From the NCBI GenBank assembly GCA_041394265.1, contig JAWKIO010000005.1, positions 558,001 to 622,000 on the forward strand: a stretch of DNA of 64,000 nucleotides, given 5' to 3'. Positions 1 through 6,825 of the stretch are shown piece after piece. Under the pieces are notes generated by a model. It was not told the DNA's origin. It ran no database searches and saw only the letters and a list, made by a program, of their open reading frames with translations. How positions within the stretch are numbered: position 1 is the stretch's first letter; each line of letters starts with the position of its first letter. A program made the position numbers and the translations under genes. Source of the stretch: Acidimicrobiales bacterium. GTDB lineage: Bacteria > Actinomycetota > Acidimicrobiia > Acidimicrobiales > SZUA-35.

Positions 1-2
1 TC

Positions 3-44
3 TCGCGCTTCACGGTCTACAACTACCTCAACGGTCAGCCCTGA
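3..44 (+). CDS. C-terminal end of a helix-turn-helix regulator (partial)
   Basis: Only the last 13 codons are inside the window, reading SRFTVYNYLNGQP and then TGA. The run SRFTVYNYLN has the form of a DNA-recognition helix (SR-x-TVY-x-YL) seen at the C-terminus of HTH regulators, for example the HTH_22 domain of YheO-like proteins or resolvase-type HTH domains. The gene starts upstream of the window, so its sensor part and family cannot be judged. The reading frame is chosen only because of this motif and the stop codon ahead of the next gene. Confidence 0.45.
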   Translation, partial: SRFTVYNYLNGQP

Positions 45-102
45 TCACCAGGACCGCTCGGGCCTGCGTCCCCAGTACCGTCGAGCCCGACGATTCCTCG
101 AC

Positions 103-110
103 AAAGGTGA
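103..110 (+). promoter_or_regulatory. Ribosome binding site deciding the phosphoribosyltransferase start
   Basis: AAAGGTGA matches the 16S anti-Shine-Dalgarno sequence and sits 5 nt before GTG at 116. The in-frame GTG at 107 lies inside this site, so 116 is the more likely start. Confidence 0.6.
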
Positions 111-115
111 TTGAC

Positions 116-631
116 GTGGCCGACGGGCAGGACATTCCGCGCGAGACACTCGACTGGGCGACCTACGGCACCGCCATACGGCAATTGGCCCAGCAGGTGG
201 CCGACAGTGGGTATCGGCCCGACATGATCCTGGCGATCGCCCGCGGCGGACTCTTCGCTGCCGGCTCCCTGGGCTATGCACTCTCGGTCAAGAACCTCTA
301 CGTGATGAACCTCGAGTTCTATGCCGGCGTCGACGAGCGGCTGTCGGTCCCGATCATGCTCCCGCCCTACATGGACAAGGTCGACCTGACCGGCGCGAAG
401 ATCCTCGTCGCCGACGACGTCGCCGACACCGGCCACACACTCAAGGCGGTCCACGAGTTCTGCCAGGACGTCGTCGACGAGTCACGCACCGCGGTGATCT
501 ATGAGAAGCCACACTCGTTGGTCAAGTGCGACTACGTGTGGAAGAAGACCGACCGATGGATCAACTTCCCCTGGTCGACCGAGCCGCCGCTGGCCGGGCC
601 GGCCGACGGCAACATCGTCGTCGACGCCTGA
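116..631 (+). CDS. Phosphoribosyltransferase (hypoxanthine/xanthine type)
   Basis: Type I phosphoribosyltransferase of about 171 residues, which would transfer phosphoribosyl from PRPP to a purine-type base in the cytoplasm. The PRPP-binding loop is visible as ILVADDVADTGHTL (hydrophobic strand, two acidic residues, DTGHT), and the N-terminal part carries the ILAIARGGL strand-loop that contacts pyrophosphate. The length and the YEKPHS...WINFPW C-terminus resemble the Gpt/HPRT-like family found next to other purine genes. The start is GTG at 116, which has a good Shine-Dalgarno; the GTG at 107 would add three residues. The exact base (xanthine, hypoxanthine, guanine) cannot be read from sequence. 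Confidence 0.85.
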   Translation: MADGQDIPRETLDWATYGTAIRQLAQQVADSGYRPDMILAIARGGLFAAGSLGYALSVKNLYVMNLEFYAGVDERLSVPIMLPPYMDKVDLTGAKILVADDVADTGHTLKAVHEFCQDVVDESRTAVIYEKPHSLVKCDYVWKKTDRWINFPWSTEPPLAGPADGNIVVDA

Positions 632-708
632 GCGTTGCCCGAGGGTGATCTCGCCCCCTCGCCAACTCGGCGCATCGGCTCGCCTACGATCTGCGACGTG
701 ATGTCGAC

Positions 709-2148
709 ATGATCAAGCGGATCCTCTACGCCCTCGTCGGCGCGGCCGCTGCCGCCGTGATGATCTCGGCGGTGACCCATGCGGTCGACTTCGACCAGAC
801 CACGTTCGAGGACGGCGACGGCCGCTACGCCATCGCTGCGGTCGGCGCGTTGGTGTTCCTCGTTTGCCTCTACTTGCTGGTGGCCGATCTGGCGGGGGCC
901 CGGCGGGCCAACCACCTTCCCGAGGACGAGGTGGAGTACGACGAGGTACCTGCCACCTTCTCCGACCGTCTGGCCACCACGCGTCCGGCCGATACGGCCG
1001 CCACGACCCAACGCCGGGGGCCGATCATCGTGACCCAGCCCGCGCCGGCAACCGCCGCGTCCCCCGGTGCGGTCAGAGGCAGCGGCGGCAGCCTCTTCGG
1101 CGTCACCACGCCGGCGCCACGGCCCAGCAGCGCCGACGGCCTCTTCGGTCGGCGGAATACCACTCGCCGAAACGACCCCGAAGCTGCTCCGAGCGCACCC
1201 CCCACGGCCGACGCTGTCCGCCCCGCACCGGCCCCGAGCGGGCGTCCCGCACCGACGCCCGGCGCCGCCCTCTTCGGACGCGAACCGCACACGCCACCGG
1301 CCGCCAGGCCCAGCACACCAGGTGCCTCCCTCTTCGGACGGGAGCCGACGACGACGCCGCCCAGCACCTCGGCCGGCGACGCCTCGCTCTTGGCCCCCGA
1401 GCCAGCCACCGCTCCCCCGGCAACTCACCCTGCAGCACCTCCTGCGACCCCTGCCTCGACGCCGCCAACAGCAGCACCGCCGCCTTCAGCACCGCCAACC
1501 TCGCCGCCGTTCAGCGACATCTCACCAGCCACCACCCCGTCCGTCGCCGACGCTCCGCCGGCACCTGCCGAAGCGCCAAACGAGCCGGTCATCGCTGCTC
1601 CGGAGCCGATGCAACCACTCGGCCCGCCCCCGGCACCTGCCGAGCCCGTCGCCGAGCCCATTGCGTTGCGGGACTACCACCCGGCCGAAATCGACCGCAC
1701 CATCGACGAGCAGCGACGGGTTGCGGTCGATGCGTTGGTTGCCTCCGGCACGTTGAGCGACGACGGTCCGCTCACGCCCGAGGACATTCGCACCATGTTG
1801 TTCATCGCCCTCAGCTCCGAGCAGCTGCGGTCGATCCTGCACGAGGCCCGCCTCGACGAGCCGCTGCCCGCCGTGACCGAAACGGCGCCGCATCAGGCAC
1901 TCACCACCAGTGCGACCGATCCCATGGCGCAGGACGAGGACTTCACCGGCCACCCCGACGACGCCCTCCCCCAGTGGCAGGTCATCGACGACCCCGAGGA
2001 CAATCTCGACCCGGACGACCGAGTCGACCCGGACGACCGTGTCGATCCGGAGGACAGTGTCGATCCGGAGGACAGTGTCGACGCCGAAGACACGGGCGAC
2101 GACGAGCCTCCGTCGCCGGGCTACCTGTACGTCACCGGCGGCAACTGA
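709..2148 (+). CDS. Pro/Ala-rich two-TM membrane protein with LFGR motifs
   Basis: Unrecognised 479-residue protein. Two hydrophobic segments (about residues 4-25 and 42-64) form a membrane hairpin, followed by a long disordered Pro/Ala/Thr-rich cytoplasmic linker. Within the linker the short motif (S/G/A)LFG recurs four times (SLFGV, GLFGR, ALFGR, SLFGR). After it comes a predicted folded domain (about residues 320-385, rich in DYHPAEIDRTIDEQ-type helix) and an Asp/Glu-rich tail built from repeats of DPDDRV and DPEDSV. A -10-like TACGAT lies at 685-690, giving a very short leader. The architecture suggests a membrane scaffold that recruits a partner through repeated linear motifs; this is inference, and no family name can be given. 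Confidence 0.75.
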   Translation: MIKRILYALVGAAAAAVMISAVTHAVDFDQTTFEDGDGRYAIAAVGALVFLVCLYLLVADLAGARRANHLPEDEVEYDEVPATFSDRLATTRPADTAATTQRRGPIIVTQPAPATAASPGAVRGSGGSLFGVTTPAPRPSSADGLFGRRNTTRRNDPEAAPSAPPTADAVRPAPAPSGRPAPTPGAALFGREPHTPPAARPSTPGASLFGREPTTTPPSTSAGDASLLAPEPATAPPATHPAAPPATPASTPPTAAPPPSAPPTSPPFSDISPATTPSVADAPPAPAEAPNEPVIAAPEPMQPLGPPPAPAEPVAEPIALRDYHPAEIDRTIDEQRRVAVDALVASGTLSDDGPLTPEDIRTMLFIALSSEQLRSILHEARLDEPLPAVTETAPHQALTTSATDPMAQDEDFTGHPDDALPQWQVIDDPEDNLDPDDRVDPDDRVDPEDSVDPEDSVDAEDTGDDEPPSPGYLYVTGGN

Positions 2149-2167
2149 TCCCCACCCCAAAACGTCC

Positions 2168-2197
2168 GATCCCCGCCACCACGAGGCGACGGGGATC
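2168..2197. terminator. Bidirectional hairpin between membrane-protein gene and tRNA-Ala
   Basis: GATCCCCG and CGGGGATC form a perfect 8-bp stem around a 14-nt loop. The hairpin lies 20 bp after the upstream stop codon and 17 bp beyond the tRNA 3' end, so it can end both converging transcripts. There is no U-tract. Confidence 0.55.
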
Positions 2198-2214
2198 ACG
2201 CAGGACTGACGGGG

Positions 2215-2288
2215 TGGAGGTGAGGGGAGTTGAACCCCTGGCCTCCTCGATGCGACCGAGGCGCTCTAGCCAACTGAGCTACACCCCC
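2215..2288 (-). tRNA. tRNA-Ala (anticodon CGC)
   Basis: On the minus strand the 74-nt sequence folds into a full cloverleaf. The acceptor stem GGGGGTG pairs with CACCTCC and contains the G3:U70 wobble that identifies alanine tRNAs. The D arm is GCTC...GAGC, the anticodon stem is CCTCG/CGAGG with loop GTCGCAT (anticodon CGC, reading GCG), and the T arm is AGGGG-TTCAACT-CCCCT. The discriminator base is A, and the 3' CCA is not encoded. Loop positions 32 and 38 are G and T, a non-canonical pair in the place where alanine tRNAs are known to be unusual. Confidence 0.96.
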
Positions 2289-2332
2289 GTGACGAGCCGG
2301 CTGACGAGGAACCTCGCAACCGGCGCCGAGCA

Positions 2333-2338
2333 AATATA
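2333..2338 (-). promoter_or_regulatory. -10 box of the tRNA-Ala gene
   Basis: TATATT on the minus strand lies about 45 nt upstream of the mature tRNA 5' end, in an otherwise GC-rich gap. No clear -35 element is seen. Confidence 0.5.
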
Positions 2339-2345
2339 GCGGGTC

Positions 2346-2795
2346 TCAGCGATCTCCCACCGCTCGGGCGTAGCCGGTCTTGACCGACTGCTGTGTGCTG
2401 CCGAGATAGGAGACGTTCTGGAGGCGCAGGTTCTCGGCGGCACCGGCTCGAGAGGCGAGCACGAGGTAGCCGATCAGTGCGGCATCGAGCAGCAGGTGCT
2501 GCCACCAGAAGATGCCGTTCAGCGCCAGCGCAAGGACGAATGACGCAGCAGCCGCCATCACGAGTGCCAGGAAGACCTGCAGTCGGCGCTTCTTGACCGA
2601 CTGGGCCTGCCACGACCCACCGCTCATCGAACGAGAACGATCCGGCGCCTGCCCGAGCACCGACAACTGGTGGTTGAAGTGGCCGACCGGGTCACGCCGG
2701 GCGCCATTCATCATGTTCTGGAGTGCCGGTCGGCCCAGCACCCAACCCCAGACCAGGGCGAGAGCGGTGAGGACGACGGTGGGGAACCAAGGCAT
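2346..2795 (-). CDS. Small hypothetical membrane protein
   Basis: A 149-residue protein that I do not recognise. It has one hydrophobic segment at the very N-terminus (about residues 4-21), a polar Arg-rich region of roughly 45 residues, and two closely spaced membrane segments (about residues 72-95 and 98-115) with the sequence NGIFWWQHLLLDA between them. The N-terminal segment can act as a signal anchor. It stands alone between the tRNA gene and the moa genes. The start codon is ATG with only a weak purine-rich site upstream. Confidence 0.65.
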   Translation of the reverse strand: MPWFPTVVLTALALVWGWVLGRPALQNMMNGARRDPVGHFNHQLSVLGQAPDRSRSMSGGSWQAQSVKKRRLQVFLALVMAAAASFVLALALNGIFWWQHLLLDAALIGYLVLASRAGAAENLRLQNVSYLGSTQQSVKTGYARAVGDR

Positions 2796-2947
2796 GTCGG
2801 AGGGACACCCTCTCTGGAGGAATCGAGCACGAACGGGGCTGAGGGATGGGCGGATGTCCTCACGGCGGTGAGTCGATACGCCCGGAAGCCGAGGTTGAAC
2901 CTACTACGACCCTCCGCGTCCGACAACCGCACCGGGCGTTCCGCAGG

Positions 2948-3499
2948 TCAGGAGCGATGGGTCCCTTCGGACCCCTCACCAGCACCGTCACCGTTGGTGT
3001 CGGTGCCCTCACGCACGTCGGTTTCGGCCCGTCGATACACCCCGGATCTACCCCCGGTCTTCTCCCACAAGGCGATGTCACCGATCGTCATCGACTTGTC
3101 GGTCGACTTGCACATGTCATAGATCGTGAGGGCCGCGATCGAGCAGGCCGTCAGCGCCTCCATCTCGACCCCGGTGCGGTCGACGGTGTCGACCTGCGCC
3201 TCGATCTCGATGAAGTCGTCGCCGATCTCGAAGTTGACCAGCACGGCGCCGACCATCAGCGGATGACACAGCGGAATGAGGTCGCTGGTCCGCTTGGCGG
3301 CTTGGATGCCTGCCACCCGGGCAACCGCCAGGACGTCGCCCTTCGACATCGCCCGCTGGGCCACCATCGACGTGGTCTCGGGCGCCATGTTGACCCGGCC
3401 TCGGGCCACGGCACGACGATGCGTCGGCTCTTTCGGCGTGACATCGACCATGCGCGCGCGGCCGAGGGGATCGAGATGGGTGAACGTTCCGTCAGTCAC
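2948..3499 (-). CDS. moaC: Cyclic pyranopterin monophosphate synthase MoaC
   Basis: Second enzyme of molybdenum-cofactor synthesis, converting the MoaA product 3',8-cyclo-7,8-dihydro-GTP into cyclic pyranopterin monophosphate. Family signatures are present: THLD near the N-terminus, the KGDVLAVARVAGIQAAK helix, LCHPL, and the active-site region DRTGVEMEALTA followed by YDMCKS-DKSM, which supplies the conserved Asp and Lys residues. At 183 residues it is about 20 longer than usual because of a hydrophilic Gly/Glu-rich tail. GTG start. It lies 33 bp after moaA on the same strand and also has its own leaderless-type -10 box at 3506-3511. Confidence 0.96.
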   Translation of the reverse strand: MTDGTFTHLDPLGRARMVDVTPKEPTHRRAVARGRVNMAPETTSMVAQRAMSKGDVLAVARVAGIQAAKRTSDLIPLCHPLMVGAVLVNFEIGDDFIEIEAQVDTVDRTGVEMEALTACSIAALTIYDMCKSTDKSMTIGDIALWEKTGGRSGVYRRAETDVREGTDTNGDGAGEGSEGTHRS

Positions 3500-3505
3500 C
3501 CCGAC

Positions 3506-3511
3506 ACCCTA
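3506..3511 (-). promoter_or_regulatory. Leaderless -10 box of moaC
   Basis: TAGGGT on the minus strand, 6 nt before the GTG start. This is the TAnnnT pattern repeated throughout the window. Confidence 0.5.
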
Positions 3512-3532
3512 GCCATGGGTGCCGCTTCGGGC

Positions 3533-4510
3533 TCAGCCGCCCAGCTGGCTCATCGACTTCGACGGACGGAGGAAGTGCACCTGCCCGATGGCGTGGCCCG
3601 CCCACTTCCGCTCGATCTCGCCGGCAACGGCGGCGATGAGGTCGTCGTCGGTGCCGCCACCCCGCAGTACGGCTCGCAGGTCGACGTGATCGTGAGCGAA
3701 GAGGCAATTGCGGAGCTGGCCTTCGGCCGACAAGCGCATGCGGTCGCAGCTGCCGCAGAACGGCTCGGTGACACTGGCGATGATCCCGAACTCGCCGGCG
3801 CCGTCTCGATACTGGAACCGCTCAGCCGGGGCGTGACCGCGGTCGACGGCATCGAAATCGAAGTGTTCGCTCGCCCGTTCGAGGATTTCGGCGTAGGGCA
3901 CGACCCGGTCCGACGACCACTCGCCCTGGGCGTCGAGCGGCATGAACTCGATGAAGCGGACGGTGACGCCCTTGTCTCGCCCGAACCGCAGGAAGTCGAC
4001 CACCTCGTCGTCGTTGATCCCACGCATCAGGACGGCGTTGAGCTTGACCGGCGAGAAACCGGCGGCCACGGCGGCATCGATTCCCTCGAGCACCCGCGGC
4101 AGCTCGTCTCGTTTGGTGAAGGCACGGAACCGCTCGGCATCGAGCGAGTCGATGCTGATGTTGATCCGCTCGAGCCCAGCGGCGCGCAGGTCGTGGGCGA
4201 GCAGGGCCAACGTTGCGCCGTTGGTGGTCATGGCCAGATCGACGTCGAGCCGAGCGAGCTTCTCGATCAGGATCGGGAGCCGAGCCCGGACCGTCGGCTC
4301 ACCCCCGGTGATGCGCACGGATGTGACACCGCACTGCTCGACCAGCACTCGGGTGATGCGCTCGATCTCCTCGAAGCTGAGGAGATCGGACCGGTCGAGC
4401 CAGCGCATCCCTTCTTCGGGCATGCAGTACGCGCAGCGGAAATTGCAGCGGTCGGTGACCGAGATCCGCAGATCGGTGTGCACGCGCCCGAAACGGTCCT
4501 TCAACTCCAT
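3533..4510 (-). CDS. moaA: GTP 3',8-cyclase MoaA (radical SAM)
   Basis: First step of molybdenum-cofactor synthesis: radical-SAM cyclisation of GTP. The N-terminal [4Fe-4S] motif is CNFRCAYC (CxxxCxxC), the SAM-binding ITGGEPTVR motif follows, and the C-terminal cluster ligands are CGSCDRMRL plus the Cys of RNCLF (CxxCx13C). The protein ends in MSQLGG, and the Gly-Gly tail is functionally conserved in MoaA. The start is ATG at 4510 (325 residues, the usual length), supported by a -10 box 6 nt upstream; an ATG at 4531 would add seven residues. It is divergent from the VOC gene and followed by moaC. Confidence 0.97.
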   Translation of the reverse strand: MELKDRFGRVHTDLRISVTDRCNFRCAYCMPEEGMRWLDRSDLLSFEEIERITRVLVEQCGVTSVRITGGEPTVRARLPILIEKLARLDVDLAMTTNGATLALLAHDLRAAGLERINISIDSLDAERFRAFTKRDELPRVLEGIDAAVAAGFSPVKLNAVLMRGINDDEVVDFLRFGRDKGVTVRFIEFMPLDAQGEWSSDRVVPYAEILERASEHFDFDAVDRGHAPAERFQYRDGAGEFGIIASVTEPFCGSCDRMRLSAEGQLRNCLFAHDHVDLRAVLRGGGTDDDLIAAVAGEIERKWAGHAIGQVHFLRPSKSMSQLGG

Positions 4511-4516
4511 CGGCCC

Positions 4517-4522
4517 AGGATA
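4517..4522 (-). promoter_or_regulatory. Leaderless -10 box of moaA
   Basis: TATCCT on the minus strand, 6 nt before ATG 4510, where no Shine-Dalgarno is present. Confidence 0.5.
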
Positions 4523-4603
4523 GGGGGCCATGCTCGGTGGCGAAAGATCGGGTGGCCGGGACTGCCTAAGGTGAGGCGGCCCAGGAAACGACAAGGAGTC
4601 ACC

Positions 4604-4978
4604 ATGGAACTCGGAGCATTCTCGGTCAGTCTCGCGGTCGCCGACCTGGCCGCCTCTCAGCGCTTCTACGAGGCGCTCGGGTTCACGGTGACCGGCGGCG
4701 ACGCCGGCGAGCACTGGTTGATCATGGTGAACGGAACGTCGGTGATCGGTCTGTTCGAAGGCATGTTCGACTCGAACATCTTGACCTTCAACCCGGGGCT
4801 CGGCCGCGACCTCGGCCCCGTCGACCCCTTCGACGACGTGCGAACGATCGAGGCCCACCTCGTCGCCCACGGCATCGAACCGGTGAGCCGGGTCGACCCC
4901 GAGTCGACCGAAGGTCCGGCGTCGCTGACGCTGAGAGACCCCGACGGCAACATGATCCTCATCGACCAGTTCCGCTGA
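4604..4978 (+). CDS. VOC-superfamily (glyoxalase-like) protein
   Basis: A 124-residue vicinal-oxygen-chelate protein with two beta-alpha-beta-beta-beta modules. The first opens with VSLAVADLAASQRFYEALGF, the typical module-1 signature; the second ends with LTLRDPDGNMILIDQ, the module-2 signature. A VOC metal site needs His/Glu ligands. A His at the first strand is absent (the residue is Ser/Val), so this may be a non-metal member of the PhnB-like group. AAGGAG at 4593-4598 is a good ribosome site and TAAGGT at 4567-4572 a plausible -10. The substrate is unknown. The gene is divergent from moaA with a 93-bp gap. Confidence 0.85.
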   Translation: MELGAFSVSLAVADLAASQRFYEALGFTVTGGDAGEHWLIMVNGTSVIGLFEGMFDSNILTFNPGLGRDLGPVDPFDDVRTIEAHLVAHGIEPVSRVDPESTEGPASLTLRDPDGNMILIDQFR

Positions 4979-4986
4979 CGACGCCC

Positions 4987-5904
4987 TCAGGCGGCGGCGC
5001 TCACCCGGGCCTCGATGCCTCGTCCCCGATGGAGCCGGTCGATGATCAGCCGAGGTGCCGGCGACGACGCCGTTGGTTCGATGAACAGCCCGACCAGTTC
5101 ACCGTCGGCGACGATGCCACGAGGCCGCAGCGTCGAACCCCCGGCCGTCGAACTCCCGGCCGTCGCAACCTGACCGCCGATCGCCGACCGGGCGATGTCG
5201 GCGAGCACGGCGTCGATCCCCCCGCCAGCCCGCTCATCGGTCCAATGGGTCTCGATCTCGAGCAGCGCATCGATGTCGTGCGCTTCCAGCGCCACGAGTT
5301 CGACCGAGGTGGGAGGTGTGGTCGGTCGCTCAGACCACCGCTCCCAGTCGCTTCGGGTGAGGCCGTAGAGCACGTCATCGGTGTTGACCTCGCCCACCCA
5401 GTACGACGAACGAGTGCGACCCTCGTAGCGGAACCCGTTGTGCTCGAGCACACGCGCCGACGCGATGTTGTCCGGGTGCAGCATCGCGTGCGCACGGGCC
5501 AGCCGATCGCTGTCGAACAACCGACCCAGCAGCGCCCTCACCGCCTCGGTGGCCAGCCCCCTCCCCCACCACGTCCGATCGAGCGTGTAGCCGATCTCCA
5601 TCGATCGTCCCTCCCAGCTCTGGTGGAGGGCGAGGTCGCCGACGATGTCGCCGGTGACTGAGGACTCGATGGTCAACATCCACCACTCGCCGTCGCCCGG
5701 CCCTGACATGGCGCAGACGGCCTCGATCAGGCCCTCCGCTCGGGAGCGGTCGTAGGGCAGCGACCACGACTGCAGGGCCGCGACTTCCGGATGGTTGCGG
5801 CGTGTGAACAGCGCGTCGAGATCCGAGTGCTTGGGCGGACGGATCAGCAGTCGCTCGGTCGTGATCGGCGCAAAAGTCACAGGATTCGGGGTGTCGGCGG
5901 GCAC
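4987..5904 (-). CDS. GNAT acetyltransferase with truncated second GNAT domain
   Basis: Residues about 10-185 form a RimJ/RimL-type N-acetyltransferase: TERLLIRPPKHSDLDALF at the start, the acetyl-CoA loop WWGRGLATEA (Q/RxxGxG/A type), and HPDNIASARVLEHNGF, the classical RimJ motif. The remaining ~100 residues begin like a second GNAT domain (VADGELVGLFIE, LIIDRLHRGRGIEARV), but the protein stops right after the acetyl-CoA loop, 8 bp from the stop codon of the neighbouring gene, so the second domain is cut. The start is GTG at 5904, with a leaderless -10 at 5912-5917; GTG at 5913 would add three residues. It is divergent from a MarR-GNAT fusion and shares a palindromic operator. Acceptor substrate unknown. 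Confidence 0.8.
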   Translation of the reverse strand: MPADTPNPVTFAPITTERLLIRPPKHSDLDALFTRRNHPEVAALQSWSLPYDRSRAEGLIEAVCAMSGPGDGEWWMLTIESSVTGDIVGDLALHQSWEGRSMEIGYTLDRTWWGRGLATEAVRALLGRLFDSDRLARAHAMLHPDNIASARVLEHNGFRYEGRTRSSYWVGEVNTDDVLYGLTRSDWERWSERPTTPPTSVELVALEAHDIDALLEIETHWTDERAGGGIDAVLADIARSAIGGQVATAGSSTAGGSTLRPRGIVADGELVGLFIEPTASSPAPRLIIDRLHRGRGIEARVSAAA

Positions 5905-5911
5905 GAAGGAC

Positions 5912-5917
5912 ACGATA
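5912..5917 (-). promoter_or_regulatory. Leaderless -10 box of the GNAT gene
   Basis: TATCGT on the minus strand lies 7 nt before GTG 5904 and one base from the palindrome at 5919-5932. Confidence 0.45.
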
Positions 5918-5918
5918 C

Positions 5919-5932
5919 CTGACTAAAGTCAG
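5919..5932. promoter_or_regulatory. Palindromic operator between divergent acetyltransferase genes
   Basis: CTGACT-AA-AGTCAG is a perfect 6-2-6 inverted repeat in a 32-bp divergent intergenic gap. MarR-family dimers bind short palindromes of this kind, and one flanking gene encodes a MarR domain. The site contains the -10 of the MarR gene and abuts the -10 of the opposite gene, so bound protein could repress both. Confidence 0.6.
5924..5929 (+). promoter_or_regulatory. Leaderless -10 box of the MarR-GNAT gene
   Basis: TAAAGT lies 7 nt before ATG 5937 and wholly inside the palindrome. Confidence 0.45.
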
Positions 5933-5936
5933 CTAC

Positions 5937-6818
5937 ATGACCACCAGCGTCGAGGCCCTCCGCCACTTCAATCGCAGCTTCACGCAACGGATCGGCGTCC
6001 TCGACGATCGATTCCTCGGCCTCGATCGTCCGCTCGGCCACTCTCGTCTGCTGTGGGAGATCAGCCCGCATGGCGCAGCCGTCGGCGAGCTACGCGAACG
6101 GCTGGGCCTCGACTCCGCCTATGTGTCGCGCCTGCTGCGGGCCCTCGAGACCGACGGTCTGATCGACACCTCGACGGATCCGAGCGACGGTCGGCGCCGA
6201 CTGGTCCGGCTCACCGACGCCGGCCGCGACGAGTGGAATCGGCTCGACGAGCGATCCGACGCCCTTGCCGGCGAACTCCTCGCTCCCCTGTCGGAAGGGC
6301 AACGACGCCGACTCGTCGATGCGCTCGCCACGGCCGACCGACTCCTGCGAGCGGCCACCGTGCGCCTCGACGTCGTCGATCCATCGAGCGACGCCGCCAT
6401 CGACTCGATGACCGCCTACTTCGACGAACTCGATCGACTCTTTCCCGAGGGCTTTGACCCGGGAGACACGCTGGTGGTCGATGCGCCGAAGCTTCGTGCG
6501 CCCCTTGGCCGCTTCGTCGTCGCCTTCGCCGATGGTGCCGCCGTTGCGTGCGGTGGGGTGCAGGAGATCGGTCCTCAGGTCGGAGAGATCAAACGGATGT
6601 GGGTGCATCCGGACTGGCGTGGGGTCGGCCTCGGGCGTCGCATGCTCGAAGCGCTGGAGGAGCTTGCGCGCGCACTCGGACAGCACACGGTCCGGCTCGA
6701 CACCAACAGCGTGCTCACCGAGGCCATCAACATGTACGAAACCGCGGGCTACCACTCGATCGAGCGCTACAACGACAACCCATTCGCCAAGCGCTGGTTC
6801 GAGAAGTCGTTGACCTGA
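5937..6818 (+). CDS. MarR-type regulator fused to GNAT acetyltransferase
   Basis: A 293-residue fusion of a known architecture. Residues about 1-140 are a MarR winged helix: recognition helix LGLDSAYVSRLLRALE, then the wing DPSDGRRRLVRLTDAG. Residues about 150-290 are a GNAT domain with the acetyl-CoA loop HPDWRGVGLGRRMLE and the C-terminal MYETAGYHSIERYND. Such fusions combine a repressor with an acetyltransferase acting on small molecules or proteins. No Shine-Dalgarno is present; the start codon is 7 nt from a -10 box inside the palindrome, which suggests autorepression. The divergent neighbour also encodes a GNAT enzyme, so the two may act on the same class of substrate (inference). Confidence 0.9.
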   Translation: MTTSVEALRHFNRSFTQRIGVLDDRFLGLDRPLGHSRLLWEISPHGAAVGELRERLGLDSAYVSRLLRALETDGLIDTSTDPSDGRRRLVRLTDAGRDEWNRLDERSDALAGELLAPLSEGQRRRLVDALATADRLLRAATVRLDVVDPSSDAAIDSMTAYFDELDRLFPEGFDPGDTLVVDAPKLRAPLGRFVVAFADGAAVACGGVQEIGPQVGEIKRMWVHPDWRGVGLGRRMLEALEELARALGQHTVRLDTNSVLTEAINMYETAGYHSIERYNDNPFAKRWFEKSLT

Positions 6819-6825
6819 CGGCTCG

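Noticed and set aside
864..2339. Arg-rich frame overlapping the repetitive membrane-protein gene
   Set aside because: It lacks any domain and runs through the tRNA; the other frame has TM helices, regular repeats and a proper stop followed by a terminator.
4511..4603. Molybdenum-cofactor riboswitch upstream of moaA
   Set aside because: The gap is short, and the moaA start lies 6 nt from a -10 box, leaving no leader for a riboswitch.
2846..4978. Long plus-strand open frame opposite moaC and moaA
   Set aside because: Its upstream part is the antisense of two clearly conserved genes and has no family-like sequence; only the last 124 codons (the VOC protein) are real. Long antisense frames are a normal effect of GC-rich codon bias.
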